64,000 bases of DNA from NCBI RefSeq assembly GCF_001461035.1, contig NZ_LNAM01000175.1, forward strand, positions 41,124 through 105,123, read 5' to 3'. The DNA is from Acetivibrio ethanolgignens. Lineage in GTDB: Bacteria > Bacillota > Clostridia > Lachnospirales > Lachnospiraceae. The position numbers and the translations under genes are program-made. The notes under the pieces are model-generated. The model had not been told where the DNA came from and made no database searches. It saw only the letters and a program-made list of their open reading frames with translations. This document shows positions 9,318-17,982 of this stretch, one piece after another (within the stretch, counting starts at the first letter, position 1; each line of letters opens with the position of its first letter).

Positions 9318-11309
9318 TTATTTCGTGAGAAGCATCATTATTTCATTGCTTCGTGCAATAAACTTAGTCATAGCCTCTGCATCCAGTGGTCTGTGGCTTA
9401 ACATAGCCAGGTCATAGAGCTGGTTACAAATCATATCTGTATGATTACCCTCTTTATTTGCCAGGATATACTGAACCAGGGCATTATTTGCATTCAGCAC
9501 CAGAGTTTCACCACTACCACCAAACATAGCCGGGTCAAAGCCTCCACCCATGGAATACATCCGCATCATATCCTGCATACGTCTGCTTTCCTCAGACAGA
9601 GTAATCATAGAAGAAACCTCTGCATTTTTCAGCTTTTCTACCTTAACTGTCAGATTTTCCTTACCCAGAGCCTTTTTAAAGATTTCTGTCAAGGCATCGG
9701 TATCCGCCTTTAACTCCTCCTCTGGAATCTCCTCCTTAAAGGTATCGGTAATGTCTGCATCAATTCTCTGGAAACGTACCTTTAAATCACCCTGCTCTAA
9801 CTGGGTAATAAATGGCTGGTCAATGTTGTGTGTCAGAATCAGTGCATCAATGCCCTCTTCCTTAAACATATTGATATACTGACTCTGCTGCTGTAAGTCG
9901 GTCACATAATATACAATGTCCTTTTCCTTTGCAGCCTCGACATACTCTGGCAGAGTAATATATTTTTCCTCCAGATTTTTAAAGATAATGAAATCCTTCA
10001 TCTTTTCACGGAACTTATCATCCTTTAAGCAACCATACTTGATAAATGGACTGATATCATCCCAGTATTTTTCATAATTTTCCCGGTCTACCTTGTACAT
10101 GCCAGACAGCTTGTCAGCTACCTTCTTCGTAATATAATCGGAAATCTTCTTCACAAAGCCGTCATTCTGCAGAGCACTTCTGGATACATTTAACGGTAAA
10201 TCCGGACAGTCAATAACACCCTTTAACAGCATCAGAAATTCCGGAATAACTTCCTTAATATTATCTGCGATAAATACCTGGTTGTTATACAGCTTAATAA
10301 CGCCCTCCAGATTATCATATTCTGTATTCAGCTTAGGGAAATATAAAATACCCTTTAAGTTAAACGGATAATCCATATTCAGATGAATCCAGAATAAAGG
10401 CTCTTTATAGTCGTGGAATACATTTCTGTAAAATTCCTTGTACTCTTCTTCGGTACACTCATTTGGATGCTTGTTCCAAAGTGGTGTGGTATCACTTAAG
10501 GATACCGGACGTTTCTTAATCTTAGCCTTTTCCTTCCGTGGAGAAACCTCTACAATCTCCTTTTCTCCATTTTCATTCTCTTTTTCCTCGGTCTTTGCCT
10601 CCTCTACAATATTCTCAATGACCTCGTCGTCCTCACGAATCTCGGAAGCATCAATCGTTTCATACTCTGGCTCTGCATTTGCTTTGGAAAGGAAAATCTC
10701 TACCGGCATAAAGGAACAGTATTTTTCAATGACCTCACGCATGCGGTATTCATTAGAAAACTCATAGCTGTCCTCATTCAGGTATAATACAATTTTAGTA
10801 CCGATGGAATCCTTATCGCCTTCTTCCATCTCAAACTCAGTACCACCCTCAGACTCCCAGTGTACTGGCTTCGCTCCGGACTGCCAGGAGAGTGTATCAA
10901 TGGTAACCTTGTCTGCTACCATGAAAGCAGAATAGAAGCCTAGTCCAAAATGCCCGATAATCTGCTCTTCATTGGCCTTATCCTTATATTTCTCCAGGAA
11001 ATCAGCTGCCCCGGAGAAGGCAATCTGATTAATATACTCCTTTACTTCATCTCCCGTCATACCAATACCATTATCGGTAAAGCTTAAGGTCTTTTCCTCC
11101 GGATTTACCTCAACTAAGATCCGGAACTTATTGTCCTCCGGGATTGCATATTCTCCCATCAGCTCAAGCTTCTTCATCTTTGTAATCGCATCACAGCCGT
11201 TAGAAATCAGCTCTCTAACAAAAATATCATGGTCAGAATACAACCACTTCTTGATAATTGGGAAAATATTTTCAGAATTAATGGAAAGACTTCCTTTTTC
11301 CATTGCCAT
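9318..11309 (-). CDS. htpG: Molecular chaperone HtpG (Hsp90)
   Basis: The 663-residue protein has an N-terminal GHKL ATPase domain with the canonical motifs ELISNGCDAI, DNGIGMT and IGHFGLGFYSAFMVAD. The middle and C-terminal dimerisation domains follow. An acidic Glu/Lys-rich insertion near residues 225-262 is longer than in typical HtpG. The start at 11309 (MAMEKG) is chosen because GGAGTGG lies 4-10 bases upstream; an alternative ATG seven codons earlier has no site. It is preceded by a SigA promoter and a perfect CIRCE element, implying HrcA control. Confidence 0.95.
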   Translation of the reverse strand: MAMEKGSLSINSENIFPIIKKWLYSDHDIFVRELISNGCDAITKMKKLELMGEYAIPEDNKFRILVEVNPEEKTLSFTDNGIGMTGDEVKEYINQIAFSGAADFLEKYKDKANEEQIIGHFGLGFYSAFMVADKVTIDTLSWQSGAKPVHWESEGGTEFEMEEGDKDSIGTKIVLYLNEDSYEFSNEYRMREVIEKYCSFMPVEIFLSKANAEPEYETIDASEIREDDEVIENIVEEAKTEEKENENGEKEIVEVSPRKEKAKIKKRPVSLSDTTPLWNKHPNECTEEEYKEFYRNVFHDYKEPLFWIHLNMDYPFNLKGILYFPKLNTEYDNLEGVIKLYNNQVFIADNIKEVIPEFLMLLKGVIDCPDLPLNVSRSALQNDGFVKKISDYITKKVADKLSGMYKVDRENYEKYWDDISPFIKYGCLKDDKFREKMKDFIIFKNLEEKYITLPEYVEAAKEKDIVYYVTDLQQQSQYINMFKEEGIDALILTHNIDQPFITQLEQGDLKVRFQRIDADITDTFKEEIPEEELKADTDALTEIFKKALGKENLTVKVEKLKNAEVSSMITLSEESRRMQDMMRMYSMGGGFDPAMFGGSGETLVLNANNALVQYILANKEGNHTDMICNQLYDLAMLSHRPLDAEAMTKFIARSNEIMMLLTK

Positions 11310-11353
11310 GTTTACCACTCCTTTTCTCATTTACGTTTCTTTCACTAAATCTT

Positions 11354-11382
11354 ATATTAATACGGTTATTTCTAATTGTCAA
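11354..11382 (-). promoter_or_regulatory. SigA-type promoter of htpG
   Basis: Read on the minus strand: TTGACA (11377-11382), 17-bp spacer, TAATAT (11354-11359). It lies 45 bp upstream of the htpG start. Confidence 0.85.
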
Positions 11383-11389
11383 GAAAAAA

Positions 11390-11416
11390 TTAGCACTCAA
11401 CTTCATTGAGTGCTAA
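11390..11416. promoter_or_regulatory. CIRCE operator (HrcA binding site)
   Basis: TTAGCACTC-N9-GAGTGCTAA is an exact match to the CIRCE consensus. It begins 7 bp upstream of the htpG -35 box and ends 4 bp from the stop codon of the upstream gene. CIRCE is bound by the HrcA heat-shock repressor; groES/groEL and hrcA-grpE-dnaK are the usual targets. Confidence 0.95.
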
Positions 11417-11420
11417 TACA

Positions 11421-11921
11421 TTAAGAAATTTCCTCAAAGGCAATTTCATAATGTCTTAAAAATACCTTCAAACTGTCATCCCATTCCCGCTCAATGGTTT
11501 TATCCAGGGTAAATACCTTAAAAGAGCTCCCGGTAATCAGTTTTACCTCTCCCTTTTCATAGCGGATATTCAAAAACAGCCCCTCTATGGAATCAGCCTC
11601 TGCTCCACGACCGATCCGCTCCAGAATTTTTCGTACATTCTCCCTGGATAAAAGTAGTATAAGCTTCATACTCTGAGGAGTTTTTTTCCCTTTAATCAGC
11701 TGATACAAAAAAGGTCTCTGCTCTGAAAAGCACATATAATCCGGCTCAGAAAGCTCTAAAAGCTCCTCCCCGGAATACCAGTCCTTATTTCTTCTTCCAT
11801 TGATTACATAGGAACAGCCACATAAAAGCTCTGCCTCTGAAAGCAGAAAGTTATCAAAAACTCTCTTTATCAGAAGCTTAGCCATAAACTCCTTTACATC
11901 CAATATCTTTAGTGCTATCAT
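11421..11921 (-). CDS. Conserved hypothetical protein (DUF5721-like)
   Basis: A 166-residue soluble protein that starts MIALKILDVKEFMAKLL. It resembles a small Lachnospiraceae family I recall as DUF5721. No catalytic motif is visible; the sequence alternates strands and helices with a charged C-terminus. It starts 3 bp after the pyruvate kinase stop codon, so it is probably translated by coupling to pyk. The family name is from memory and the function is unknown. Confidence 0.7.
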   Translation of the reverse strand: MIALKILDVKEFMAKLLIKRVFDNFLLSEAELLCGCSYVINGRRNKDWYSGEELLELSEPDYMCFSEQRPFLYQLIKGKKTPQSMKLILLLSRENVRKILERIGRGAEADSIEGLFLNIRYEKGEVKLITGSSFKVFTLDKTIEREWDDSLKVFLRHYEIAFEEIS

Positions 11922-11924
11922 CCT

Positions 11925-13361
11925 TTACCATCCCATATACTTTTCTCCGGCAGTCTGTACCTTAATCAGATTAGAGGTTCCTGAAATTCCAAGAGGAAGA
12001 CCTGCCGTAATAACCGTCAAATCGCCTTCCTTTACCAGTCCCTTATCCATAGCCTCCTTAAGAGCATGGTCAAAAAGTTCAAAGGCATCCTGCTCCTCCC
12101 GGATGTGAAGTGGTACTACACCCCAGGATAGGTTTAACTGCCTCCAAACCTGCGGATGCATTGCACAGCCGAGAATCATACATTCCGGCCTGCATTTAGA
12201 AATCTTTCTCGCTGTTCTGCCGGATTTTGTAACTGTAATAATCGCCTTGGCATTCAAATCGTGAGCCGTCGTACAGGTTGCGTGGGAAATAGCCTCTGTC
12301 ACATCTGGTTTTTCTGAAGTTCCCATTGCACGAAACCGCTTTTTATAATCAATATCCTCTTCCGTCCGTTCTGCAATCCGTACCATCGTCTGCAGAGCCT
12401 GTACCGGATATTTGCCGGCAGCAGTTTCTCCTGATAGCATAATCGCACTGGTTCCATCATAAATTGCATTTGCCACATCTGTCGCCTCTGCTCTGGTCGG
12501 ACGAGGATTTTTAATCATGGAATCCAGCATCTGGGTCGCTGTAATAACCGGCTTTCCTGCATTATATACCAGCTTGATAATCTTTTTCTGAAGCACCGGC
12601 ACCTCTTCTCCCGGTATCTCTACCCCCATATCTCCACGGGCAATCATGATACCGTCTGCTGCCTTAATAATCTCGTCGATATTATCAACACCCTGCATAT
12701 TTTCAATCTTAGCAATAATCTGGATTCCTTCTCCATTATGCTCCTTAAGAATCTGACGTACCTCCTGGATGTCCGAAGCACTTCTTGTAAAGGAAGCCGC
12801 AATAAAATCATATCCATTCTTTGCTGCAAAAATAATATCTTCTCTATCCTTTTCACTGATAAAAGGCATGGAAATCTGGGAATCTGGCAGATTAACTCCC
12901 TTATTATTGGAAATAACACCATCATTCTTTACTTCACACAAAACCTCTGTATCCGTCTTTTCTTTAACTACCATCTCCACCAGGCCATCGTCAATCAGGA
13001 TACGAAAGCCCTCAGCTACATCCTTTGGCAAATCCCCATAGGTTACAGAAACCTTTGTCTCGTCCCCGATAATATCCTCTGTCGTCAGGATAAATTCCTG
13101 TCCCTGGGTCAGTGTAATCTTATCCTTTTCAAACTTTTTAATACGAATCTCCGGTCCCTTTGTATCCAGAAGAGCTGCTACCGGAAGTCCCAGCTCGTTT
13201 CTCAATCTCTTTAGCATCTTTAGTCTGTTTAAATGCTCCTCATAATCTGCGTGGGAAAAATTGAATCTTGCCACATTCATACCAGATTCCATAAGCTGCC
13301 GTAGTACCTCTTCGTTATCGGTAGATGGTCCCAGGGTACATATAATCTTTGTCTTTCTCAT
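11925..13361 (-). CDS. pyk: Pyruvate kinase
   Basis: The 478-residue enzyme converts phosphoenolpyruvate and ADP to pyruvate and ATP. It begins MRKTKIICTLGPSTD and contains the active-site signature IIAKIENMQGVDNIDEII with the catalytic lysine, MIARGDMGVEIP, and ATQMLDSM. The C-terminal regulatory domain is present, but the extra PEP-utiliser domain of Bacillus-type enzymes is absent. AAAAGGAGAA precedes the ATG. It lies between pgmB and the small DUF5721-like gene, all minus strand with short gaps, so likely one operon of central sugar metabolism. Confidence 0.96.
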   Translation of the reverse strand: MRKTKIICTLGPSTDNEEVLRQLMESGMNVARFNFSHADYEEHLNRLKMLKRLRNELGLPVAALLDTKGPEIRIKKFEKDKITLTQGQEFILTTEDIIGDETKVSVTYGDLPKDVAEGFRILIDDGLVEMVVKEKTDTEVLCEVKNDGVISNNKGVNLPDSQISMPFISEKDREDIIFAAKNGYDFIAASFTRSASDIQEVRQILKEHNGEGIQIIAKIENMQGVDNIDEIIKAADGIMIARGDMGVEIPGEEVPVLQKKIIKLVYNAGKPVITATQMLDSMIKNPRPTRAEATDVANAIYDGTSAIMLSGETAAGKYPVQALQTMVRIAERTEEDIDYKKRFRAMGTSEKPDVTEAISHATCTTAHDLNAKAIITVTKSGRTARKISKCRPECMILGCAMHPQVWRQLNLSWGVVPLHIREEQDAFELFDHALKEAMDKGLVKEGDLTVITAGLPLGISGTSNLIKVQTAGEKYMGW

Positions 13362-13376
13362 ATATTTTCTCCTTTT

Positions 13377-14027
13377 TTAGTTTAATGCTTTTTCTATCGC
13401 TTCTATTTCCATGTCTGCAAAGCCCGGTATATTAAAATCTGCCTCCGGAAGCCGGGAGCGGCTTCCGATGCCTACTGCCTGCATACCACCTGCATGAGCA
13501 GCTTCAATACCGGCCTTTGCATCCTCAAAGACAATACACTCCTCACAGGCAAAGCCCAAGGCCTTAGCTCCCAGCACAAATATCTCCGGATCTGGCTTTG
13601 CCTTGCTTGTTTTCGTTCCGTCTATAATTTCATCAAAAATTTCTGTAAGATGAAGCCTGTCTAAAATCAATCTCGAATTTTTACTTGCTGAGCCAAGGGC
13701 AATTTTATAGCCTTTTTCCTTAACATCCTCCAAAAATGCTCTTATCCCCGGCAGTATTTCACTCTCTTTCAGTTTACGTATATAGGTAAGATAAACCTCA
13801 TTTTTCTTTTCACAATACTGTTCTTTTTCTTCCCGAGACATGGTTTTACCGCCCACCTCCAGAACAATTTCAAAGGACTGCATTCTACTTACTCCCTTAA
13901 GTCTTTCATTATCCTGCTCTGTAAAATCAATCCCAAGCTCATCAGCGATTTCCTTCCATGCCAGATAATGGTACTTTGCGGTGTCCACAATAACACCATC
14001 CAGGTCAAACAATAATCCTTTGTGCAT
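13377..14027 (-). CDS. pgmB: Beta-phosphoglucomutase (HAD superfamily)
   Basis: The 216-residue HAD enzyme has LFDLDGVIVDTAKYHYLAWK (both catalytic aspartates at residues 8 and 10), a helical cap with RLKGVSRMQSFEIVLE, then GSASKNS, KPDPEIF and FEDAKAGIEAA. The KGVSR segment of the cap is typical of beta-phosphoglucomutase, which interconverts beta-glucose 1-phosphate and glucose 6-phosphate after maltose or trehalose phosphorolysis. It is the first gene of an apparent pgmB-pyk-DUF5721 operon. Confidence 0.92.
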   Translation of the reverse strand: MHKGLLFDLDGVIVDTAKYHYLAWKEIADELGIDFTEQDNERLKGVSRMQSFEIVLEVGGKTMSREEKEQYCEKKNEVYLTYIRKLKESEILPGIRAFLEDVKEKGYKIALGSASKNSRLILDRLHLTEIFDEIIDGTKTSKAKPDPEIFVLGAKALGFACEECIVFEDAKAGIEAAHAGGMQAVGIGSRSRLPEADFNIPGFADMEIEAIEKALN

Positions 14028-14185
14028 TCTCTTTCCACCTTTCCTCTTTATCGCTCCTATTATATCACTTTTACCCTCTCTATGATAGATAGAAAAATAT
14101 TTTTTTATTTTTCTCTTCCTATCCAGTCAATATTCATGTATAATAATATCGGCTTGTATTTATATAAATGAAAAGAGGTATGTAA

Positions 14186-15379
14186 ATGGAAAGAAGAGTT
14201 GGTACAGTTTCAAGAGGTATCCGTTGCCCAATTATCCGCGAAGGTGATAATCTGGTAGCTATCACCGTTGACAGCGTCTTAGAGGCTGCTAAAAGCGAAG
14301 GCTTTGAGCTTAGGGACAGAGATGTCATTGCCCTTACAGAATCTATCGTTGCCCGTGCTCAGGGTAACTATGCATCCATCGATGCTATTGCCGCTGATGT
14401 AAAAGCAAAGCTGGGTGGAGAAACCGTTGGTGTTATCTTCCCTATTTTATCCCGTAACCGATTTGCTATCAACCTGAAGGGTATCGCCATGGGATGCAAA
14501 AAGGTTGTACTGATGTTAAGCTATCCAAGGGATGAAGTAGGTAACGCCCTTCTCACCTATGACCAGCTTGATGAAGCAGGCGTCAACCCTTATTCCGATG
14601 TTTTAACTCTGGAAAAATACCGTGAATTATTTGGTGAAAATAAGCATGAATTTACCGGCATCGACTATGTTTCCTATTATTCCGATATTATTAAAGAAGC
14701 CGGTGCTGAAGTAGAGGTTATTTTTTCCAATCAGGCAAAGACTATTCTTGATTACACAGACTGTGTCATTAACTGCGATATCCACACCAGAGTCCGCACC
14801 AAGCGTCTTTTGAAAAATGCTGGTGCCAGGGTAGTATGCGGTCTGGATGATATTTTAAATACACCTGTCAATGGCAGTGGCTACAACACAAAATACGGCC
14901 TTTTAGGCTCCAATAAATCTACCGAGGACAAGATTAAGCTCTTCCCCAATGAGTGCAAAGACCTCGTGCTGGATATCCAGTCTGCTATTTTAGAAAAGAC
15001 CGGTAAGCACGTTGAGGTTATGGTATACGGTGATGGTGCTTTCAAGGATCCACAGGGCAAAATCTGGGAGCTTGCTGATCCGGTGGTATCTCCAGCCTTT
15101 ACAGATGGTCTCATTGGTACACCAAACGAATTAAAGCTTAAATACCTGGCTGATAATGATTTTGCCAGCTTAAGCGGAGCTGCATTGAAGGAAGCTATCT
15201 CCAATAGCATTAAATCCAAGCAGGACAACCTTGTAGGAAATATGGCTTCCCAGGGTACTACTCCAAGACAGCTGACCGATTTAATCGGTTCCTTATGTGA
15301 CTTAACCTCCGGTTCCGGTGACAAGGGAACTCCTGTTATCCTGATTCAGGGTTATTTTGACAATTTCACAACAGAATAA
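14186..15379 (+). CDS. CofE/FbiB-like coenzyme F420:glutamate ligase family protein
   Basis: The 397-residue protein opens with RGIRCPIIREGDNL, then DVIALTESIVARAQGN, resembling the N-terminal half of CofE, the ligase that adds glutamates to coenzyme F420-0. A longer C-terminal part contains KDPQGKIWELADPVVSPAFT and GTPNELKLKYLAD. Firmicutes of this type are not known to make F420, so the true acceptor is probably a different carboxylate. No F420 or folate genes are nearby. AAAGAGGTATGTAA precedes the ATG. It is monocistronic and ends in a strong hairpin. Confidence 0.78.
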   Translation: MERRVGTVSRGIRCPIIREGDNLVAITVDSVLEAAKSEGFELRDRDVIALTESIVARAQGNYASIDAIAADVKAKLGGETVGVIFPILSRNRFAINLKGIAMGCKKVVLMLSYPRDEVGNALLTYDQLDEAGVNPYSDVLTLEKYRELFGENKHEFTGIDYVSYYSDIIKEAGAEVEVIFSNQAKTILDYTDCVINCDIHTRVRTKRLLKNAGARVVCGLDDILNTPVNGSGYNTKYGLLGSNKSTEDKIKLFPNECKDLVLDIQSAILEKTGKHVEVMVYGDGAFKDPQGKIWELADPVVSPAFTDGLIGTPNELKLKYLADNDFASLSGAALKEAISNSIKSKQDNLVGNMASQGTTPRQLTDLIGSLCDLTSGSGDKGTPVILIQGYFDNFTTE

Positions 15380-15397
15380 TAGATTTTCTTTATATAA

Positions 15398-15449
15398 AAT
15401 ATCCTCCTGGATTCCTGCCTGTTTTGGCATAATCCAAGAGGATATTTTT
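15398..15449 (+). terminator. Rho-independent terminator
   Basis: AATATCCTC-C-TGGATT pairs with AATCCA-A-GAGGATATT, followed by TTTTAT, 20 bp after the CofE-like gene. Confidence 0.85.
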
Positions 15450-15607
15450 ATATTACCTGTTTATTTTACTGTTACTTTGACAGCCGTATATTCGCCTGTA
15501 TTCAAGATTGATTACATACAAAATCAACCTCTAACTGTTTCTGAACCTTCCGTTTATCTTTAGTTCAATAACTATACTCAACCATACCTATGTCAACATT
15601 ATAGCCC

Positions 15608-16546
15608 CTAAAAATTCTTCCAACATTTTTCACGCAAAAACTGTCCAATAATTTCTAATGGTGCACCCTCATAGTACTCCACAAGTAATGTCTTGAACTC
15701 TGATACATCCATTTCCGGTATTACCAAAAATCCCATTCCTTGTGCAATTAAATAATGATTTGCAAATATTACAGATGCCCTCTTATTCCCATCCTTGAAT
15801 ACCTGTGTTTTCATACAGTACATACATAATTCAATCGCTATATCTATCGGTTCTTTGTCCTGCGTTCGTATTTCATCAATTCGCTCAATGACTACGGATT
15901 CGATAGGTAATGGCGGCACATAACTTGTTCCACCGATTTGTACCGGGATCCCACGAATACGACCACCATCATAAAAAAATCCTTCATTTACCAGCTTTGC
16001 AATATGACAAAGCATATAGTAGTTGCTTTCACTTTGGATTACATCTCTATCCAAAATAAACTCCCACGCATGTTTCAGATTAAGAATCTTCTGCACATCC
16101 GTTGCCGATACACCATTCACTTGTCCATTCTCAATAATATCTTCTGTCTGTGGAAATGATGTCGCAACCCCTTCCAATACTGCCTGATCGTAGATATTTG
16201 CTTTCATATTAGCTCTTGCAAAATCTAAATTCTGCAAAACTCTTGTCGAGAGTTCTTTATCTTCATAACCAAGTGTCGCTAATTCTTTATTGATTTTACG
16301 GATTGATTTATTTAAGTCTTTACGCTCTTTTGCATTACGCAAAAGCAACTGATACAGTTCATCTGAATATGTATCCACATAAGTAGATGTCAGTTTACCT
16401 GCCACACGTTTGCGGATATATAAATACTTTGCACCACTCACTTCTTTTATTTCCGGATTACCATCATATGGAATTAAGTTGATTCTTGCCTGTATATCCG
16501 CTCGCTGCTGCAACAGCTCTTGAATTTCCGAATAATTTGCACCCAT
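15608..16546 (-). CDS. Fic/DOC family protein with altered catalytic motif
   Basis: The 312-residue protein has a long N-terminal helical, charged region (about 1-130), then a Fic domain. The core motif reads QVFKDGNKRAS at about residues 253-263, whereas canonical Fic proteins have HPFxxGNxR: the catalytic histidine position is Gln, and Pro is Val. The Gly-Asn-x-Arg phosphate-binding part is intact. An upstream VLEG segment (about residue 144) could be the inhibitory helix. Fic enzymes transfer AMP or other phosphates to protein hydroxyls. The gene is more AT-rich than its neighbours, has its own promoter with repeated operator-like sites, and probably arrived by transfer. Confidence 0.85.
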   Translation of the reverse strand: MGANYSEIQELLQQRADIQARINLIPYDGNPEIKEVSGAKYLYIRKRVAGKLTSTYVDTYSDELYQLLLRNAKERKDLNKSIRKINKELATLGYEDKELSTRVLQNLDFARANMKANIYDQAVLEGVATSFPQTEDIIENGQVNGVSATDVQKILNLKHAWEFILDRDVIQSESNYYMLCHIAKLVNEGFFYDGGRIRGIPVQIGGTSYVPPLPIESVVIERIDEIRTQDKEPIDIAIELCMYCMKTQVFKDGNKRASVIFANHYLIAQGMGFLVIPEMDVSEFKTLLVEYYEGAPLEIIGQFLREKCWKNF

Positions 16547-16566
16547 TTCTTCCGCCTCTTTCTTTT

Positions 16567-16635
16567 AGGGAACTTTTATATAATTTATTATAAGCAAAAG
16601 TTCCCTAAGTATCAATATATTTTTAGAGAACTTTT
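16567..16635 (-). promoter_or_regulatory. Fic promoter with three operator-like repeats
   Basis: On the minus strand a promoter reads TTGATA (16610-16615), 17 bp, TATAAT (16587-16592). Three copies of an 11-bp sequence surround it. AGGGAACTTTT appears at 16567-16577 and, in opposite orientation on the plus strand, at 16596-16606. A variant AGAGAACTTTT lies at 16625-16635. One copy lies in the spacer, one just downstream of the -10, one upstream of the -35, as expected for a repressor-controlled promoter. Confidence 0.75.
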
Positions 16636-17046
16636 ATGACATATTCTTTATCAAAAGCTGTGCAATTCTTGCTTCTGACCACGAGTAATCCTTCATATAC
16701 TCTCCACCATAGTTTTGCACCGCCTCAACCTCTCCTTCTAAGATACGATACAAGTCGCAATTTATCTGTTCTGTACGAATATATTTTTCCGTCCTACAGA
16801 ATAAAGTATTTGTTCAATTCCTGCTGTTCTTAGTGCCTCCATCAAACGGTGGAAGGTTACACGATATAAAATCTGCGTACTCTCATCTGCCGGCCATCCG
16901 GCCACAGACACGAAATCGCCTCACCGCTGCTAAGTCCCGCCTGTGCACGGTCTACCAACAAAGCCATAAGCTCTGTCTGTTTGGCTCCACCCAGATGTAT
17001 CACAGTACCATCCACCGAAATAACAAAATTCGGATACCTCTATTCC
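16634..17046 (-). pseudogene. Degenerate response-regulator effector domain (SARP/wHTH-like)
   Basis: Three consecutive minus-strand frames read as one C-terminal effector domain. First comes RYPNFVISVDGTVIHLGGAK to WPDG. A second frame reads STQILYRVTFHRLMEALRTA to GRKNIFV. A third reads NCDLYRILEGEVEAVQNYGG and EYMKDYSWSEARIAQLL, then a stop. This order matches the winged-helix output domain of a response-regulator family common in Lachnospiraceae. Two frameshifts and the missing receiver domain make it a pseudogene. It sits between spoVAC and fic. Confidence 0.75.
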
Positions 17047-17054
17047 ATTTCCAT

Positions 17055-17543
17055 CTAAAACCATTTAAGCACCCAATAGATAACTCCCAGCACCCAGGAG
17101 CTAAAAATACCATAAAGGATTACAGGGCCTGCAATGGTAAATATCTTGCAACCGATTCCAAAGACCTGTCCCTCCTTCTTAAACTCAATGGCGGGTGCTG
17201 CTACCGAATTGGCAAAACCGGTAATCGGAACTACTGTTCCCGCACCGCCAAACTTCGCCAGCCTTTGATACAGCTGAAGTCCAGTCAGTACAACACTTAA
17301 AAAAATCAGGCAGAGAATACCATACAGGGCAGCTGTTTCCTCCTTCATTCCCATACCCTTAAACCAGTTATTAAAGGCCTGCCCCAGAGTACAGATGATA
17401 CCTCCAATCAAAAATGCCTTTATCATATTTAGCCACCAGCAGTGGGTAGGCGTCATTTCTTTTACATAAGCATTGTATTTTTTCTTCTTCTTGCTTTCAT
17501 CTGTTTCATTTAATATTTCCTGTATATCCGGCTTATCTGCCAT
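17055..17543 (-). CDS. spoVAC: Stage V sporulation protein AC
   Basis: A 162-residue membrane protein with four or five hydrophobic segments (about 50-70, 82-105, 115-140, 143-160). It includes GGAGTVVPITGFANSVAAPA, which is diagnostic of SpoVAC/SpoVAE proteins. SpoVAC is part of the inner spore membrane channel for dipicolinic acid. The ATG at 17543 follows AGGAGGAAATGAA; the longer frame runs back into spoVAB. The usual downstream partners spoVAD and spoVAE are absent here. Confidence 0.88.
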   Translation of the reverse strand: MADKPDIQEILNETDESKKKKKYNAYVKEMTPTHCWWLNMIKAFLIGGIICTLGQAFNNWFKGMGMKEETAALYGILCLIFLSVVLTGLQLYQRLAKFGGAGTVVPITGFANSVAAPAIEFKKEGQVFGIGCKIFTIAGPVILYGIFSSWVLGVIYWVLKWF

Positions 17544-17568
17544 TTCATTTCCTCCTTCCTGCAGCCAT

Positions 17569-17982
17569 TTATGGCCAGAACATCTGATAATAGCTTCCAA
17601 GGGCCTTTCCTGCTGCAATCGCCAAAACAATATAGGGGATTCCCTGTACCAGCCTTGCCCGCTCCGCAAATATCGGTATTACCTTAAGAATTTCTGCCAG
17701 AGCCATTGCAAAGCATCCTATATATATGCCGCAAAACAATCCAAACACTAAAAGTATCGGTTTGCCACCCGGTATCCCCCATTCAAAAACAGAAATCACA
17801 TTCCCTGCAATACCGCCCCAGATGATGCAGCTTTCATAAGCCGCAATATGCGTAGCAGTTGCTGTCCGTGAGGCCAGCTGAGGAAAAACACCGATGAGGC
17901 TTATCAAAGCAAAAACACCACCTGATACAACGCCGCCTCCTGCCGCTGCTATCAGAAAAAGCAATACATTTTTAACCAGCAT
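17569..17982 (-). CDS. spoVAB: Stage V sporulation protein AB
   Basis: A 137-residue membrane protein with several hydrophobic helices and Gly-rich turns (AAAGGGVVSGGVFALISLIG, WGIPGGKPILLVFGLFCGI). Its size and position between spoVAA and spoVAC identify it. The start at 17982 overlaps the end of spoVAA by 11 bp (ATGCTGGTTAA), with GGGAGGG upstream, indicating coupled translation in the forespore-expressed operon. Confidence 0.87.
   Translation of the reverse strand: MLVKNVLLFLIAAAGGGVVSGGVFALISLIGVFPQLASRTATATHIAAYESCIIWGGIAGNVISVFEWGIPGGKPILLVFGLFCGIYIGCFAMALAEILKVIPIFAERARLVQGIPYIVLAIAAGKALGSYYQMFWP

Noticed and set aside
11390..11416. CIRCE as a terminator of the DUF5721-like gene's upstream neighbour
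   Set aside because: It matches the HrcA operator exactly and lacks a T-run, so it is not a terminator.
16833..17300. Plus-strand reading frame of about 155 codons over the spoVAC gene
   Set aside because: It overlaps spoVAC and the response-regulator remnant in the antisense sense, has no ribosome site and no recognisable protein features.
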